DNA from: Jiella pelagia
GTDB taxonomy: Bacteria; Pseudomonadota; Alphaproteobacteria; Rhizobiales; Rhizobiaceae
Length of the DNA stretch: 64,000 nucleotides
Assembly: GCF_026898155.1 (NCBI RefSeq)
Contig: NZ_CP114029.1
Location: 2,081,001-2,145,000, forward strand
Reading direction: 5' to 3'
Shown piece after piece: positions 48,324 to 57,050 of this stretch; the first letter of the stretch is position 1; the number at the start of each line of letters is the position of its first letter. Below the pieces are notes generated by a model. The model worked only from the letters and a program-made list of their open reading frames with translations, was not told the DNA's origin and did not search any database. A program made the translations under genes and the position numbers.

Positions 48324-48684
48324 GCACACACCCTCAACTCTCGGCCTTGCCGGGCAAGGCCTTTGGATACTCAGCGCGACGAACTGCTTCGGGCAAGGCT
48401 CGTGACTTATGCCCTTAACCGTCTGTTTACGCGCACGGTTAATCATAGGGTCGAGGGTTTAAGGCCGGGTAAACCGATCCAACGCCAAGCGGGCCGCCAG
48501 TGCGGACCGGGGCTCGGGTTCAAAGCCGGATCCCAATCGTCGGACGGCGGTCTCGTCGCAGTCCGGGCCCATGAGGGGCCAGGAGGATTTGTTAACCATT
48601 CAGTGCCAGTTTGGGCCTAACGATGACAAAATACGCTTTGCCGAATTTCCCGGGTTCGGCTCGGCTGGCTGAGAGGACTTTCTG
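48324..48684. promoter_or_regulatory. ctrA/fliJ divergent regulatory region with CtrA-type sites
   Basis: About 360 bases between divergent genes. TTAA at 48415 followed after 7 bases by TTTA is a 7-of-8 match to the CtrA box TTAA-N7-TTAA. TTAACCAT at 48592-48599 equals the half-site often seen in Rhizobiales. Further TTAA occur at 48439 and 48459. CtrA is known to regulate its own gene, so these are plausible autoregulatory sites. I see no GANTC site here. Confidence 0.5.
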
Positions 48685-49375
48685 ATGCGCGTTCTTTTGA
48701 TCGAAGACGACAGCGCGGTCGCCCAGAGCATCGAGCCTCATGCTGAAGTCGGAGAGCTTCAACGTCTATACGACCGACCTCGGCGAAGAGGGCGTCGATC
48801 TGGGCAAGCTCTATGACTACGACCTCATCCTCCTTGATCTCAACCTGCCCGACATGTCCGGCTACGAGGTGCTCCGCACCCTGCGGCTTTCGAAGGTCAA
48901 GACGCCGATCCTGATCCTCTCCGGCATGGCCGGGATCGAGGACAAGGTCCGCGGCCTCGGCTTCGGCGCCGACGACTACATGACCAAGCCGTTCCACAAG
49001 GACGAGCTGGTCGCCCGCATCCACGCCATCGTCCGGCGGTCGAAGGGCCATGCCCAGTCGGTGATCCACACCGGCGACCTGACGGTCAATCTCGACGCCA
49101 AGACGGTCGAGGTAGCTGGCCAGCGGGTACATCTGACGGGCAAGGAATATGCGATGCTCGAGCTCTTGTCGCTGCGCAAGGGCACGACGCTGACCAAGGA
49201 GATGTTCCTCAACCATCTCTATGGCGGCATGGACGAGCCGGAACTGAAGATCATCGACGTCTTCATCTGCAAGCTGCGCAAGAAGCTGGCGACGGCCGCC
49301 GACGGCAAGAACTACATCGAGACGGTCTGGGGCCGCGGCTACGTGCTGCGCGAACCCGAAGAAGTCGCCGCCTGA
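48685..49375 (+). CDS. ctrA: CtrA, master cell-cycle response regulator (one GAGNCTC interruption)
   Basis: CtrA is the OmpR-family regulator of cell division, flagellar and replication genes in Alphaproteobacteria, phosphorylated through CckA and ChpT. Corrected length is 229 residues. The receiver domain ([17 protein letters not shown]...) has phosphoacceptor Asp in [16 protein letters not shown] and Lys in [12 protein letters not shown]; the winged helix contains [17 protein letters not shown]. At 48733-48739 an extra C splits GAGCTC; without it the protein reads [20 protein letters not shown], matching the family. An intact GAGCTC is at 49160 in the same gene. The gene is essential in most relatives, so it must be functional. 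Confidence 0.95.
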
Positions 49376-49418
49376 CACTTTCTTCCGGCCGCCGCCGCGG
49401 CCGGTTCCTCAAGTCACG

Positions 49419-49453
49419 AAACGCCGCGCTTCCACCCGGAAGCGCGGCGTTTT
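49419..49453. terminator. Bidirectional terminator between ctrA and mbfA
   Basis: A 15-bp perfect stem (49419-49433 with 49438-49452) and a 4-base loop, with AAA on one side and TTTT on the other. It serves ctrA (stop at 49375) and probably also the convergent mbfA (stop at 49486). Confidence 0.85.
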
Positions 49454-49485
49454 CATGTCTGCGGGACACCCTGCTCCGACAGTGA

Positions 49486-50478
49486 TCAGCCGGCGCCGAT
49501 CAGTGCGCCGGCCGCCAGCACCAGCGCCCCGCCGACGACCACCTGCACCGTCGCCCGAAACACCGGCGTCTCCATGAAGCGGTGCTGGATCCAGACGATC
49601 GCCCAGAGTTCCAGAAAGACGACGGCCAAGGCGACCACAGTCGCCGTCCAGAAGTCCGGGATGAGATAGGGCAGCGCGTGGCCAAGGCCGCCGACGGTCG
49701 TCATGATGCCTGAGGCGAGACCGCGCTTGAGCGGCGAGCCGCGCCCCGAGAGCTTGCCGTCGTCATGGGCCGCCTCGGTGAATCCCATGGAGATGCCGGC
49801 GCCGACGGCGGCGGCGAGCCCCACGAGAAGCGTCGTATGCGGATCGCGGGTCGCAAAGGCGGTGGCGAAGATCGGCGCCAGCGTCGACACCGAACCGTCC
49901 ATCAGCCCGGCAAGCCCCGGCTGCACCCAGGTCAGCAGCAACTGGCGCTTGGCCGTCTTGTCCTCTTCCGCACGACCGTCGCCGGAAAGATTCGTCTCGG
50001 CCAGTTCCTCGGCCCGATGCTCGTGCCGGCGCTCGGCCGCCGCCAGATCGCCGAGGAGACGGCGGGTTCCGGCATCGCCCGCCCGCTGCGCCGCCATCTC
50101 GTAGAAGCGCGCGGCGTCCTGCTCCATCCGCTCGGCCTCGGCCCGGATGCGCTCCAGTCCGAGATTTTCAATCAGCCAGATCGGCTGGCGGGAAACGTAG
50201 TCGGCGACGTGCTCGCGGCGGATCAGCGGGATCGTTTCGCCGAAGCGGCGCTGGTGCTCAGCAATCAGCGCCCGGCGATGGCCATCCTCTTCTTTGGCCA
50301 TCTCCCGAAAGATCGTTGCCGTCGCGGGATAGTCGGCTTCGAGCCGCTCGGCATAGCCGGCATAGATGCGGCCGTCGTCCTCCTCGGCGGAGATGGCGAG
50401 GGCGAGGATCTCGCGTTCGGAAAGATCGGCAAACCGGCGACGGCCGGGAGCGAAGGACAGGGGCGTGAAGGAAAACAT
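49486..50478 (-). CDS. mbfA: MbfA, membrane-bound ferritin / iron exporter
   Basis: A 330-residue protein fusing an N-terminal ferritin-like (rubrerythrin-type) diiron domain to a C-terminal VIT1/CCC1-like membrane domain. The diiron domain covers about 20-165, with ExxH-type ligands in ISAEEDDGRIYAGYA, EMAKEEDGHRRALI and AAERRHEHRAEE. The membrane domain (about 180-330) has VQPGLAGLMDGSVSTLAPIF, MGFTEAAHDDGK and further helices. In Agrobacterium and Bradyrhizobium MbfA exports iron and protects against iron and peroxide stress under control of Irr. ATG 50478 has GAGG upstream; ATG 50493 is possible. A palindrome matching the Irr-binding element lies 52 bases upstream. Confidence 0.9.
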   Translation of the reverse strand: MFSFTPLSFAPGRRRFADLSEREILALAISAEEDDGRIYAGYAERLEADYPATATIFREMAKEEDGHRRALIAEHQRRFGETIPLIRREHVADYVSRQPIWLIENLGLERIRAEAERMEQDAARFYEMAAQRAGDAGTRRLLGDLAAAERRHEHRAEELAETNLSGDGRAEEDKTAKRQLLLTWVQPGLAGLMDGSVSTLAPIFATAFATRDPHTTLLVGLAAAVGAGISMGFTEAAHDDGKLSGRGSPLKRGLASGIMTTVGGLGHALPYLIPDFWTATVVALAVVFLELWAIVWIQHRFMETPVFRATVQVVVGGALVLAAGALIGAG

Positions 50479-50529
50479 CGGCTGCCTCACCATGACTGCG
50501 GGCACAGGGCCCGGACCTGATGCAGATAA

Positions 50530-50546
50530 ATTAGAATAGTTCTAAT
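50530..50546. promoter_or_regulatory. ICE-type (Irr) operator before mbfA
   Basis: ATTAGAA-TAG-TTCTAAT is a perfect 7+3+7 palindrome, close to the iron-control element TTTAGAA-N-TTCTAAA bound by Irr. It overlaps an AT-rich promoter-like stretch. Irr represses mbfA under low iron in relatives, so repression here when iron is scarce is expected. Confidence 0.7.
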
Positions 50547-50678
50547 CTAATCTACCGACGCACCGATGTCAGGGGCATGGCGCCGCCCGCGAGAGAATCA
50601 TCCTGCTTCCGAAATTAACGTCTGGGGCCGACCGTCGGGCTTGCCCGGCAATGCGGCCAGAACGGCCCCGACAGAACC

Positions 50679-51417
50679 TCACCCCTCGCCCGACAGCACC
50701 CGCAGCGCCTCGGCCGCATCGAGGCTTCCGTCGTAGAGCGCCCGGCCGGAAATGGCGCCTTCAAGCCTTGCGGCATTCGGCATCTTCAGGCGGACAACGT
50801 CGGCGATCGAGGCAAGGCCGCCGGAGGCGATCACCGGGATCGACACCGCCTCTGCCAATTCGATGGTCGACTCCCAATTTATACCGGAGAGTATGCCATC
50901 CCGGTCGATGTCGGTGTAGACGATCGCCGCGACGCCGGCGTCCTCGAAGCGCCTGGCGAGATCGACGGCGGTGAGTTCCGACGTCTCGGCCCATCCCTCG
51001 ACCGCCACCTTGCCGCCCTTGGCGTCGATGCCGACGGCGATCTGGCCGGCAAACCGCCTGGCCGCCTGCTTGACGAGTCTCCGGATCGCGGACGGCGACG
51101 GTGCCGAGGATGACCCGCGAAAGGCCCTTTTCCAGCCAGCGCTCGATGTCCGCCATCGTGCGGATGCCGCCGCCGAGCTGCACCTTCAAGTCGGTGCCGA
51201 CCGCCGCGAGGATGGCGTCGACGGCAGGCTCGTTCATCGCCCGGCCGGCGAAGGCGCCGTTGAGATCGACGACATGGAGATGCGAAAAGCCGACGTCGCG
51301 AAAGGCTTTCGCCTGGCCGGCCGGATCGGCGTTATAGACCGTTGCCTCGTCCATCAGGCCGAGCTTCAGGCGCACGCAGGCGCCGCCCTTCAGATCGATC
51401 GCCGGAAACAGGATCAT
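50679..51417 (-). CDS. hisA: HisA, phosphoribosylformimino-AICAR-P isomerase (one GAGNCTC interruption)
   Basis: HisA catalyses the Amadori isomerisation in histidine synthesis. The corrected TIM-barrel protein has 245 residues. It starts [20 protein letters not shown] (catalytic Asp in AIDLKGG); the second catalytic Asp is in YTDIDRDG. Phosphate-binding loops are [11 protein letters not shown] and [11 protein letters not shown]. The break at 51075-51081 has an extra T on the plus strand (A on the coding strand); correction gives [20 protein letters not shown]. No other his gene is in the window, although hisA is usually clustered with hisH and hisF. Confidence 0.93.
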
Positions 51418-51737
51418 GGTCTCGCCTTTCGATGACGTGCCCGGCGCCAACCCGGCGCCGCGACGGAGAGCGGATGCGTTCTTCCGCGGTCGAACGGCGG
51501 CGCTTCCGACCCCCCTCTGCCCTGCCAGGCATCTCCCCCGCAAGGGGGGAGATCGATCTCGCGCCATCCGCGGCGCATCCAGAGCAACCGAGGCACCTCG
51601 TCTCCAGAGGAGTAGCTGCCGCCTCAGTCGCCTGATCTCCCCCCTTGTGGGGGAGATGCCGGCAGGCAGAGGGGGGTAACACCGCCCCAACCGCCGCCGC
51701 CCCTTAATTCCCCATCGCCCATGGCCTACAAAGCCCC
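51418..51737. other. Divergent intergenic hisA / TrmH-family gene
   Basis: 320 bases between divergent genes, mostly occupied by an inverted-repeat element. Promoters for both genes must lie at its edges. Confidence 0.5.
51509..51677. repeat. Rhizobial-type palindromic intergenic element
   Basis: Bases 51509-51554 and 51634-51677 are inverted copies of one another (about 45 bp, few mismatches). Each has an inner hairpin, CATCTCCCCC with GGGGGAGATC types. The outer ends are ACCCCCCTCTGCC and its complement. This is the structure of the dispersed palindromic elements seen between genes in Rhizobiales. The roughly 80-bp centre shows no open frame, so it is non-autonomous. Confidence 0.75.
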
Positions 51738-52598
51738 ATGACCCTTGCGCCCGACATCGCCGACCGCCTCGTCACGATCCACGATCCATCGGATCCCCGC
51801 GTCGCCGATTATGCGGACATCCGTGACCGCGACCGCATCCGCCAGGGCGGCTTCATCGCCGAGGGGACGGTCGTCCTCGACCATCTCCTGCGCTCCGAAC
51901 GCTTCCGGCCGACCAGCCTGTTCCTCCTGAAGAACCGGGTCGCCGGCATCGCCGAGCGGCTGGCGCTGGTTCCGGTGAACGTGCCGATCTTCGTCGCCGA
52001 GCGGGCGGTAATGGACAAGGTAGCGGGGTTTGCCATCCATCGCGGCGTTCTCGCCCACGCCGTTGCAGGCGCCGAGGGCCCAACAGTGACGGGACGGGCG
52101 GATGACGCCGGCGGAGAACTCGACGGATTTCTTGAAGAATCGCGGCGGAGCGGCGGGCCGCTCGTCGTCGCCGTCGGGCTTTCCAACCACGACAATGTCG
52201 GCGCTCTGTTCCGCAACGCCGCCGCCTTCGGGGCGTCCGGGCTCGTCCTCAACGACGAATGCTGCCATCCGCTCTATCGCAAGGCAATCCGCGTCTCGGT
52301 CGGCACCGCGCTGACGCTGCCATGGCACCACGGCGCCGACATCGAAACGATCTGGCGGGCACTGGAGCGCTCCGGCCACCATCCGCTGGCGCTGACGCCG
52401 CGCGGCGAAACGGACCTCGCCGCGCTGAAACCTCGTAAAGGGCTCGCCCTTCTCCTCGGCAGCGAGGGCGAGGGGCTTCCGGAAAAGATCCTCGCGCGCT
52501 CCCAGACGCTGCGGATCGCCATGGCGCCTGGAATCGACAGCCTCAACGTCGCGACGAGCGCGGCGATCGTCCTGTCACGGCTTCATTCGGCGGCATGA
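51738..52598 (+). CDS. TrmH/SpoU-family RNA 2'-O-methyltransferase
   Basis: A 286-residue SPOUT methyltransferase. An N-terminal substrate-binding domain (about 1-95, with [20 protein letters not shown]) precedes the knotted SAM-binding domain. The three SpoU motifs are [32 protein letters not shown] and [12 protein letters not shown]. It should methylate a ribose in rRNA or tRNA; the target nucleotide is unknown. Its 3' end overlaps the convergent coiled-coil gene by 16 bases. Confidence 0.9.
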   Translation: MTLAPDIADRLVTIHDPSDPRVADYADIRDRDRIRQGGFIAEGTVVLDHLLRSERFRPTSLFLLKNRVAGIAERLALVPVNVPIFVAERAVMDKVAGFAIHRGVLAHAVAGAEGPTVTGRADDAGGELDGFLEESRRSGGPLVVAVGLSNHDNVGALFRNAAAFGASGLVLNDECCHPLYRKAIRVSVGTALTLPWHHGADIETIWRALERSGHHPLALTPRGETDLAALKPRKGLALLLGSEGEGLPEKILARSQTLRIAMAPGIDSLNVATSAAIVLSRLHSAA

Positions 52599-53940
52599 TC
52601 GCGCGCCTCCTGGCGCAGCCGCCGCACTCTGTCGGCGAGAGAGGGGCCGGAGGCGTCACGCCGCGCCGGCATCGCCATCGCCGCCTCGGCGCTGAGGATG
52701 GTGTCGAGTGGCGAGCGCGCGCCCTCCCGCTCGGCGGTGAGCGCGACCACCCGGGCGGCGAGTTCGCCCACCTTGTCGCGCAACTCGCCATCGCCGAGAT
52801 CGTCGGAAAACTCCGGCCGCTCGGGCAGGCCGAGCCGTTTGGCGAGCGAGACGGGGGGTGGGGCGGTTTCTTCCCGCTCATCCTGCCGGTCGGCCAATTC
52901 GGGCAGGGCCGGTTCGGGCACGGCAGGTTCTTGCGCGGCAGACTGCGCTGCTGCCGCGACGGCTGGGCGCTTCTGCGTCGGCGCAGCCGCACGGACGCGC
53001 TCTACATCGGGTCCAGGCTCTTCGCCGGCAGGCAAGCCGGCGGCGGGCGAATCGGCTTCGTCGCTACGGCGGCCGAAGGTGGGGCGCACGGCCGGGCGCA
53101 CCTTGACGCGCGAACGGCCCTGCGCTTCGGCGCCGGCGTCGAGAAAGGCGTCGTCGGCCTCGCCATTCTCGTGGGGACCATGTCTGGCGGCCGAACGCGT
53201 CGCCTCCCCGAGCAGCCTGGCGATCTGCTCGTCACGCTCGGCGAGCTGTCCGCTCAGCCGGGCGACCTTGTCCTCCAGGCGTTTGACGGCGTTTCTTTCC
53301 TTGGTGAGATGAGCCTCGAGCACGCTCGTCCCGCTGCGCAGACGTTCGAGCGTCTTGGCGCTTTCGCGTCGCTCCCGCTCGGCATCGCGCAGCGCATCGG
53401 AGAGTTCCTCGATCCTGACGTCCTGCTCTTCCATCGCCATCCGGCGCTCGTCGGCAATCGCGCCGAGATCGCCGAACCGCACGGCGAGCGCCTCGAGCCT
53501 CGTCGGACTTCAGTTCGAAATCGTGCGAAAGAGACCGATACTCGCCGTCGAGGCTCCGCGATTTCCGCGCTCCGCAAGGCAAGCTGCTCGGCGGCCTCCT
53601 CGGCCTCGGCAGTCATCTGCTCCAGCGTGTCGGACATCGCCGCATTGCGCGCCCGCAAATCGGCATTCGCACCGGCCAGACGTCCGGCCTCGATGCGGGC
53701 GAGCGCTGCCTTTTCGATTTCGGCCTCAGCCTGCATCTCACGGCGCCGGGCAGTGACCGCCGCCTCGGCCCGGACGTGATCGAGGCTGGCGCGGATTTCC
53801 CGGGCGGTGGCTGGAATGCTGGCCTGATATTCCCGCAGCGCGAGCCGGCGGGACCGCGACCAGAACAGTGGCGAGACGACGAGCGCGATCAAGGCTGCCG
53901 TCAGGAAGCCGAACACGAAGGTCAGGGCAGTGGCGATCAT
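52583..53940 (-). CDS. Membrane-anchored coiled-coil protein, function unknown (two GAGNCTC interruptions)
   Basis: The corrected protein is 451 residues. An N-terminal membrane helix (MIATALTFVFGFLTAALIAL) is followed by about 220 residues of nearly continuous coiled coil (KTLERLRSGTSVLEAHLTKE is typical). A Pro/Ala/Glu-rich linker comes next, then a C-terminal helical segment. There is no enzymatic motif. Breaks at 53550-53556 (gives SAEIAELDGEYRSLSHDFEL) and 53495-53501 (gives ELKSDELEALAVRFGDLGAI) separate three frames. Joined, they give one uninterrupted heptad pattern, which supports the correction. The layout suggests a structural or division-related inner-membrane protein with its coil in the cytoplasm. 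I do not recognise a named family. Confidence 0.75.
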
Positions 53941-54216
53941 CGGATATCCGGGGTTCCTCGTCCTTCACCCCGACATATAGAGCAATTGCCCGCCCAATGC
54001 GCGTCTTCCCGCCCGGCAAAGCAATTAAAGCAACTCTCTATGGTGAACGCGTCACGCCTGCTCGCATCTGCTCTGGCGGCGAGACGAGGCATCTACCCCG
54101 TCTTTTTTGCTGGACGCGATACGTAAGGCCGCTTGTGACTGCGCGAAGGAGCGCCGGAGGGCGATTGCCGCCGGTCGCCGCTCGCAGTCCGGGTGGTCGC
54201 GACCTCGCCGCTCCGA

Positions 54217-54804
54217 TCAGAACGGGTTCCAGGTCGGCATCGGCGTCAGCTTCAGATAGCCGACATTCAGGCCGAGCCGGGCGCCGACGCCGGTCTTGAC
54301 CGGCACCAGCAGGACGTCGTTGCGGGCCAGCACGGTCATGCCGAGGCCGCCGACCAGATAGGCACTGCCGGAGACCCCGCCGAAGCGGCCGTAGACGGCC
54401 TCGATGCTCGGCAGATTGTAAACCAGCATCATCGTCCGCGCGCCGTCGCCGCCAAAGTCGAAGCCGAGCGAGGGCCCCTGCCAGAAGATCTTCCGCTGGC
54501 CGGCATTCTTGGTGAACAGCGTGCCCTCGCCGAAGCGCAGGCCGCCGATGAAGGCGCCTGCCGCCTCCTGGCCGAGAATGTAGCCGTTCGGCAGGCCATA
54601 CTGCTGAAAGGCCCGCTCGAGCAGCTGGGCGAGGCCGCCGGAGGTGGTGCCGAAGAAGCGGTGGCCGGTCCCGACCACCTCGTTCATCGTATAGCCCTCC
54701 CCGACCGCCTGCGCGGCCGCGGGAGCGGCGGAGCCGGAGACGGCCGCGAGGCCGATGAAAGCCGCGGCGACGAGACTGCGAAACGTTCCGACGATCGAGC
54801 GCAT
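54217..54804 (-). CDS. eipA: EipA-like DUF1134 envelope protein
   Basis: A 195-residue exported protein. The signal peptide covers about residues 1-32 (LVAAAFIGLAAVSGSAAPAA). The remaining DUF1134 domain is glycine-rich and mostly beta (FFGTTSGGLAQLLERAFQQY, 'GLRFGEGTLFTKNAGQRKIF', GGLGMTVLARNDVLLVPVKT). In Brucella the DUF1134 protein EipA is a periplasmic beta-barrel-like protein needed for envelope integrity and is activated by CtrA. Both ctrA and chpT lie in this window, in keeping with a shared regulon. I did not find a clear CtrA box in its upstream region. Confidence 0.85.
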   Translation of the reverse strand: MRSIVGTFRSLVAAAFIGLAAVSGSAAPAAAQAVGEGYTMNEVVGTGHRFFGTTSGGLAQLLERAFQQYGLPNGYILGQEAAGAFIGGLRFGEGTLFTKNAGQRKIFWQGPSLGFDFGGDGARTMMLVYNLPSIEAVYGRFGGVSGSAYLVGGLGMTVLARNDVLLVPVKTGVGARLGLNVGYLKLTPMPTWNPF

Positions 54805-55068
54805 GATCCATTCCTTTCGCGAGGATTGACCGCTTCTGCGAAAAGCGCGGCAAAATTCCTGCTTTCGCGCAGTTTGCGCCGATCGTGGTTGCCGAAAGAC
54901 TAACGGGGCGGCCAGAAGACGATGTTTCTCGATGTCGAGGCGGCGCAGCGTCGCCTTTCGCCCATGATCGGTTGACGACCACCCGCCTTGGAATCATGGT
55001 CGACGGACGCGACGGCGATGATTCGCCTAAAACTAGACGGAAATCGCCAACCAGCGGACGGTTCGACC

Positions 55069-55707
55069 ATGACCACCCTGCCCTCCATCTCCGCGGCGGA
55101 TCTTGCGGCGCTTTTGTCGAGCCGCCTCTGCCACGACATCATCTCGCCGGTCTTCGGCATCCAGAGCGGGCTGGAACTGCTCGATGACATGCCCGGCGAC
55201 AAGGAGTCGATGGATCTCGTCCGTTCGTCGCTGAAGTCGGCGGTCGCCAAGCTGCAATTTGCCCGGATCGCCTTCGGCGCCGCCGGCTCGCAGACCGCGA
55301 TGATCGACCTCAACGACGCCAAGACCGTGGCAACAGGCTACATGGAGCACGAGAAGCCGAACCTCGTCTGGGAGGGCGAGCCCGGCTACGTTCCGAAGAA
55401 CTGCGCCAAGATCACCCTCAACCTGATCGTCATGGCGAGCGCCTCGATCAGCCGCGGCGGCACGGTCCACGTGGAAATCCAGGGCATCGAGCCATTCGGC
55501 GCCACCATCACCGCGACCGGCGAGCGCATCCGCATGCAGCAGCGGCTGGTCGCCATGCTCGACGGCACCGCGGGCGACGATCCGATCGACGCCCAGGCGA
55601 TCCAGCCCTACTACACCCTGTTCCTCGCCGAAGAGTCCGGCCTCACTGTCACCTACGAGAAAAACGACGGCCGCGTCGTCTTCAAGATCGCACCAAAGGC
55701 TGCGTAA
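55069..55707 (+). CDS. chpT: ChpT, histidine phosphotransferase of the CtrA phosphorelay
   Basis: A 212-residue protein that relays phosphate from CckA to CtrA and CpdR. The phospho-histidine lies in the first helix, SSRLCHDIISPVFGIQSGLE (His22). The C-terminal part has a degenerate HATPase-like fold (ITLNLIVMASASISRGGTVH) without ATP-binding motifs, as in known ChpT. The start at 55069 is chosen on family similarity; the frame stays open upstream. It is divergent from eipA and followed 302 bases later by a receiver-like gene. Confidence 0.9.
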   Translation: MTTLPSISAADLAALLSSRLCHDIISPVFGIQSGLELLDDMPGDKESMDLVRSSLKSAVAKLQFARIAFGAAGSQTAMIDLNDAKTVATGYMEHEKPNLVWEGEPGYVPKNCAKITLNLIVMASASISRGGTVHVEIQGIEPFGATITATGERIRMQQRLVAMLDGTAGDDPIDAQAIQPYYTLFLAEESGLTVTYEKNDGRVVFKIAPKAA

Positions 55708-56009
55708 CCCACGCACGAGCCGTATCGAACTCGACCGGCCTCACCGGCCCCGGCTCGGAGGTTCCGGCAGCCGGCAGCGATGAGTGCAGTTTCAGACTTT
55801 TACGCAAAGTTAGCCATGCCTCTCAACCCTTCGGCAAAGCTGTAACATTACGTTGCGTTGTCGGGAGACGGCGCCACCGCTCCGAAGCCGGCCTTCAAGT
55901 TCAGAGGCTATTCCCGCGCGGTCTCGCCGGGATCTTCGAGGCTCGTGAGGGCTGCCTTCCGCAAGGATAAGTCTCCGACGAGCCGTTGCCGCGCCGAAAG
56001 GATGAACCC
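55708..56009. other. Intergenic chpT / pseudo-receiver
   Basis: 302 bases with no gene seen. It probably contains a promoter for the receiver gene. A GAGGCTC at 55938 may be another disturbed GAGCTC, which cannot be tested outside a reading frame. Confidence 0.4.
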
Positions 56010-56390
56010 ATGAAAACCTGTCTGATCATCGACGAGGCACCGGTCATCCGCAAGATCGCGTTCCGGCTGCTCAGCCGCGAAGGGCTCGACGTCGACACGC
56101 TGGAAAAGCCGGCCGAGGCACTGGGCTGGATCGACAATCACGGCGCCCCGGACCTCCTCGTCGTCGGCGTGAGCGCCAAGGACAAGACGATCGTCGACGA
56201 GATCAAGGTCATCCGCGAGCGCGGCGGCAGCTCCATGCACGTTGTCGCGATGATCGTCGAGGCCAATCTCGGCCTGATGACCCGGTTGAAGCGCGCCGGT
56301 GTCGCAAGCTACCTCTACAAGCCATTCGACCGGGAGGCGCTCGAAGCCGTCGTCCACCGCTTCCTGGAGCCGGAGCGGGCCTTGGTATAA
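56010..56390 (+). CDS. Receiver-only protein lacking the phosphoacceptor aspartate
   Basis: A 126-residue single receiver domain starting MKTCLIIDEAPVIRKIAFRL. The acidic pocket is partly kept (Asp9, Glu10) and the conserved lysine is present (YLYKPFD). The residue at the phosphorylation site is glycine: PDLLVVGVSAKD where PDxxxxDxxMP is expected (position 53). It is therefore a pseudo-receiver unlikely to accept phosphate. In many Rhizobiales a normal MKTCLxVDDS-type single-domain regulator follows chpT, and this looks like its diverged counterpart. It may act by binding, for example by competing for ChpT. The start is ATG 56010 after AAAGGATG. Confidence 0.78.
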   Translation: MKTCLIIDEAPVIRKIAFRLLSREGLDVDTLEKPAEALGWIDNHGAPDLLVVGVSAKDKTIVDEIKVIRERGGSSMHVVAMIVEANLGLMTRLKRAGVASYLYKPFDREALEAVVHRFLEPERALV

Positions 56391-56472
56391 GGGTCGGCAT
56401 CGCGCCAAGCGCACAGGCGTCACTCAACGCAGGGCTCGAAACCCATTGTGCGGGTGAAAGCTCTTTCGTCGC

Positions 56473-56977
56473 ATTGCTCTTGCCTCGCTGCGGATCGCCG
56501 ACGGCTATCATGCGCGGACCGACGGGCCGACGAGCCTTGCCGTCGTTCTAGGTGGCATCGGAGTCTGGATCGGCATCCCGCTTGCCGATCCCATCATCGG
56601 CCTGCTGATCACCATCGCCATCTTCGGCATCGTCTGGCAGTCGGCAAAGGCCGTCGTCACGCGGATGCTGGATGGCGTCGATCTGGACGTAATCGACGAG
56701 ATCCATCACGCCGCCCGACATGTCGAGGGGATCCTCTCTGTAGAGGACGCGAAAGCGCGCATGGCTCGGCCATGCACTGCATGCGCAGATCACCGTCGCC
56801 GTCGACGGAACCCGGAGCGTCGCGGAAGGCGACCGGTTGGCTGGCCGACTTCGCGACGAGCTGCGTGCGCATCTTCCGGCTCTCGGCGAAGTGCATCTCG
56901 CCTTGGCTTCGGCCGGAAACCGAGATGTCAGCGGCGCAGGTACTTCACCAGCGCCGCGATCACCAGAACGAGGATAA
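56473..56977 (+). pseudogene. Remnant of a cation diffusion facilitator (CDF) transporter
   Basis: The translation reads IALASLRIADGYHARTDG, then 'LAVVLGGIGVWIGIPLADPI', covering the last membrane helices and the cytoplasmic ZT-dimer domain (ARWLGHALHAQITVAVDGTR) of CDF metal exporters. The N-terminal helices are missing and no start codon precedes the fragment. An extra base near 56761 shifts the frame before ARWLG. This break is not at a GAGCTC-type site. It is therefore taken as a truly decayed gene rather than the recurrent anomaly. Confidence 0.75.
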
Positions 56978-57050
56978 AGAGCCAGAGAAGACCCCACAGT
57001 CCCATGCCGAACGGCATCCATCCGCCCATGCCATGTCCCCCGTCCATCAT
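56928..57050 (-). CDS. 40-residue single-pass membrane peptide
   Basis: The peptide starts MMDGGHGMGGWMPFGMGLWG and continues into one hydrophobic helix (LLWLFILVLVIAALV) with a basic end (KYLRR). The ATGATG start has AAGGAG 8-10 bases upstream and overlaps the rhodanese stop by 4 bases (ATGA), which strongly supports translation. The Met/Gly/His-rich head could bind metal, which fits the neighbouring metal-efflux remnant. Function unknown. Confidence 0.7.
   Translation of the reverse strand: MMDGGHGMGGWMPFGMGLWGLLWLFILVLVIAALVKYLRR

Noticed and set aside
56755..56765. Frame break in the CDF remnant as another GAGNCTC case
   Set aside because: The extra base is in CGC-A-TGG, not in the palindrome, and the gene also lacks its 5' part, so it is an ordinary pseudogene.
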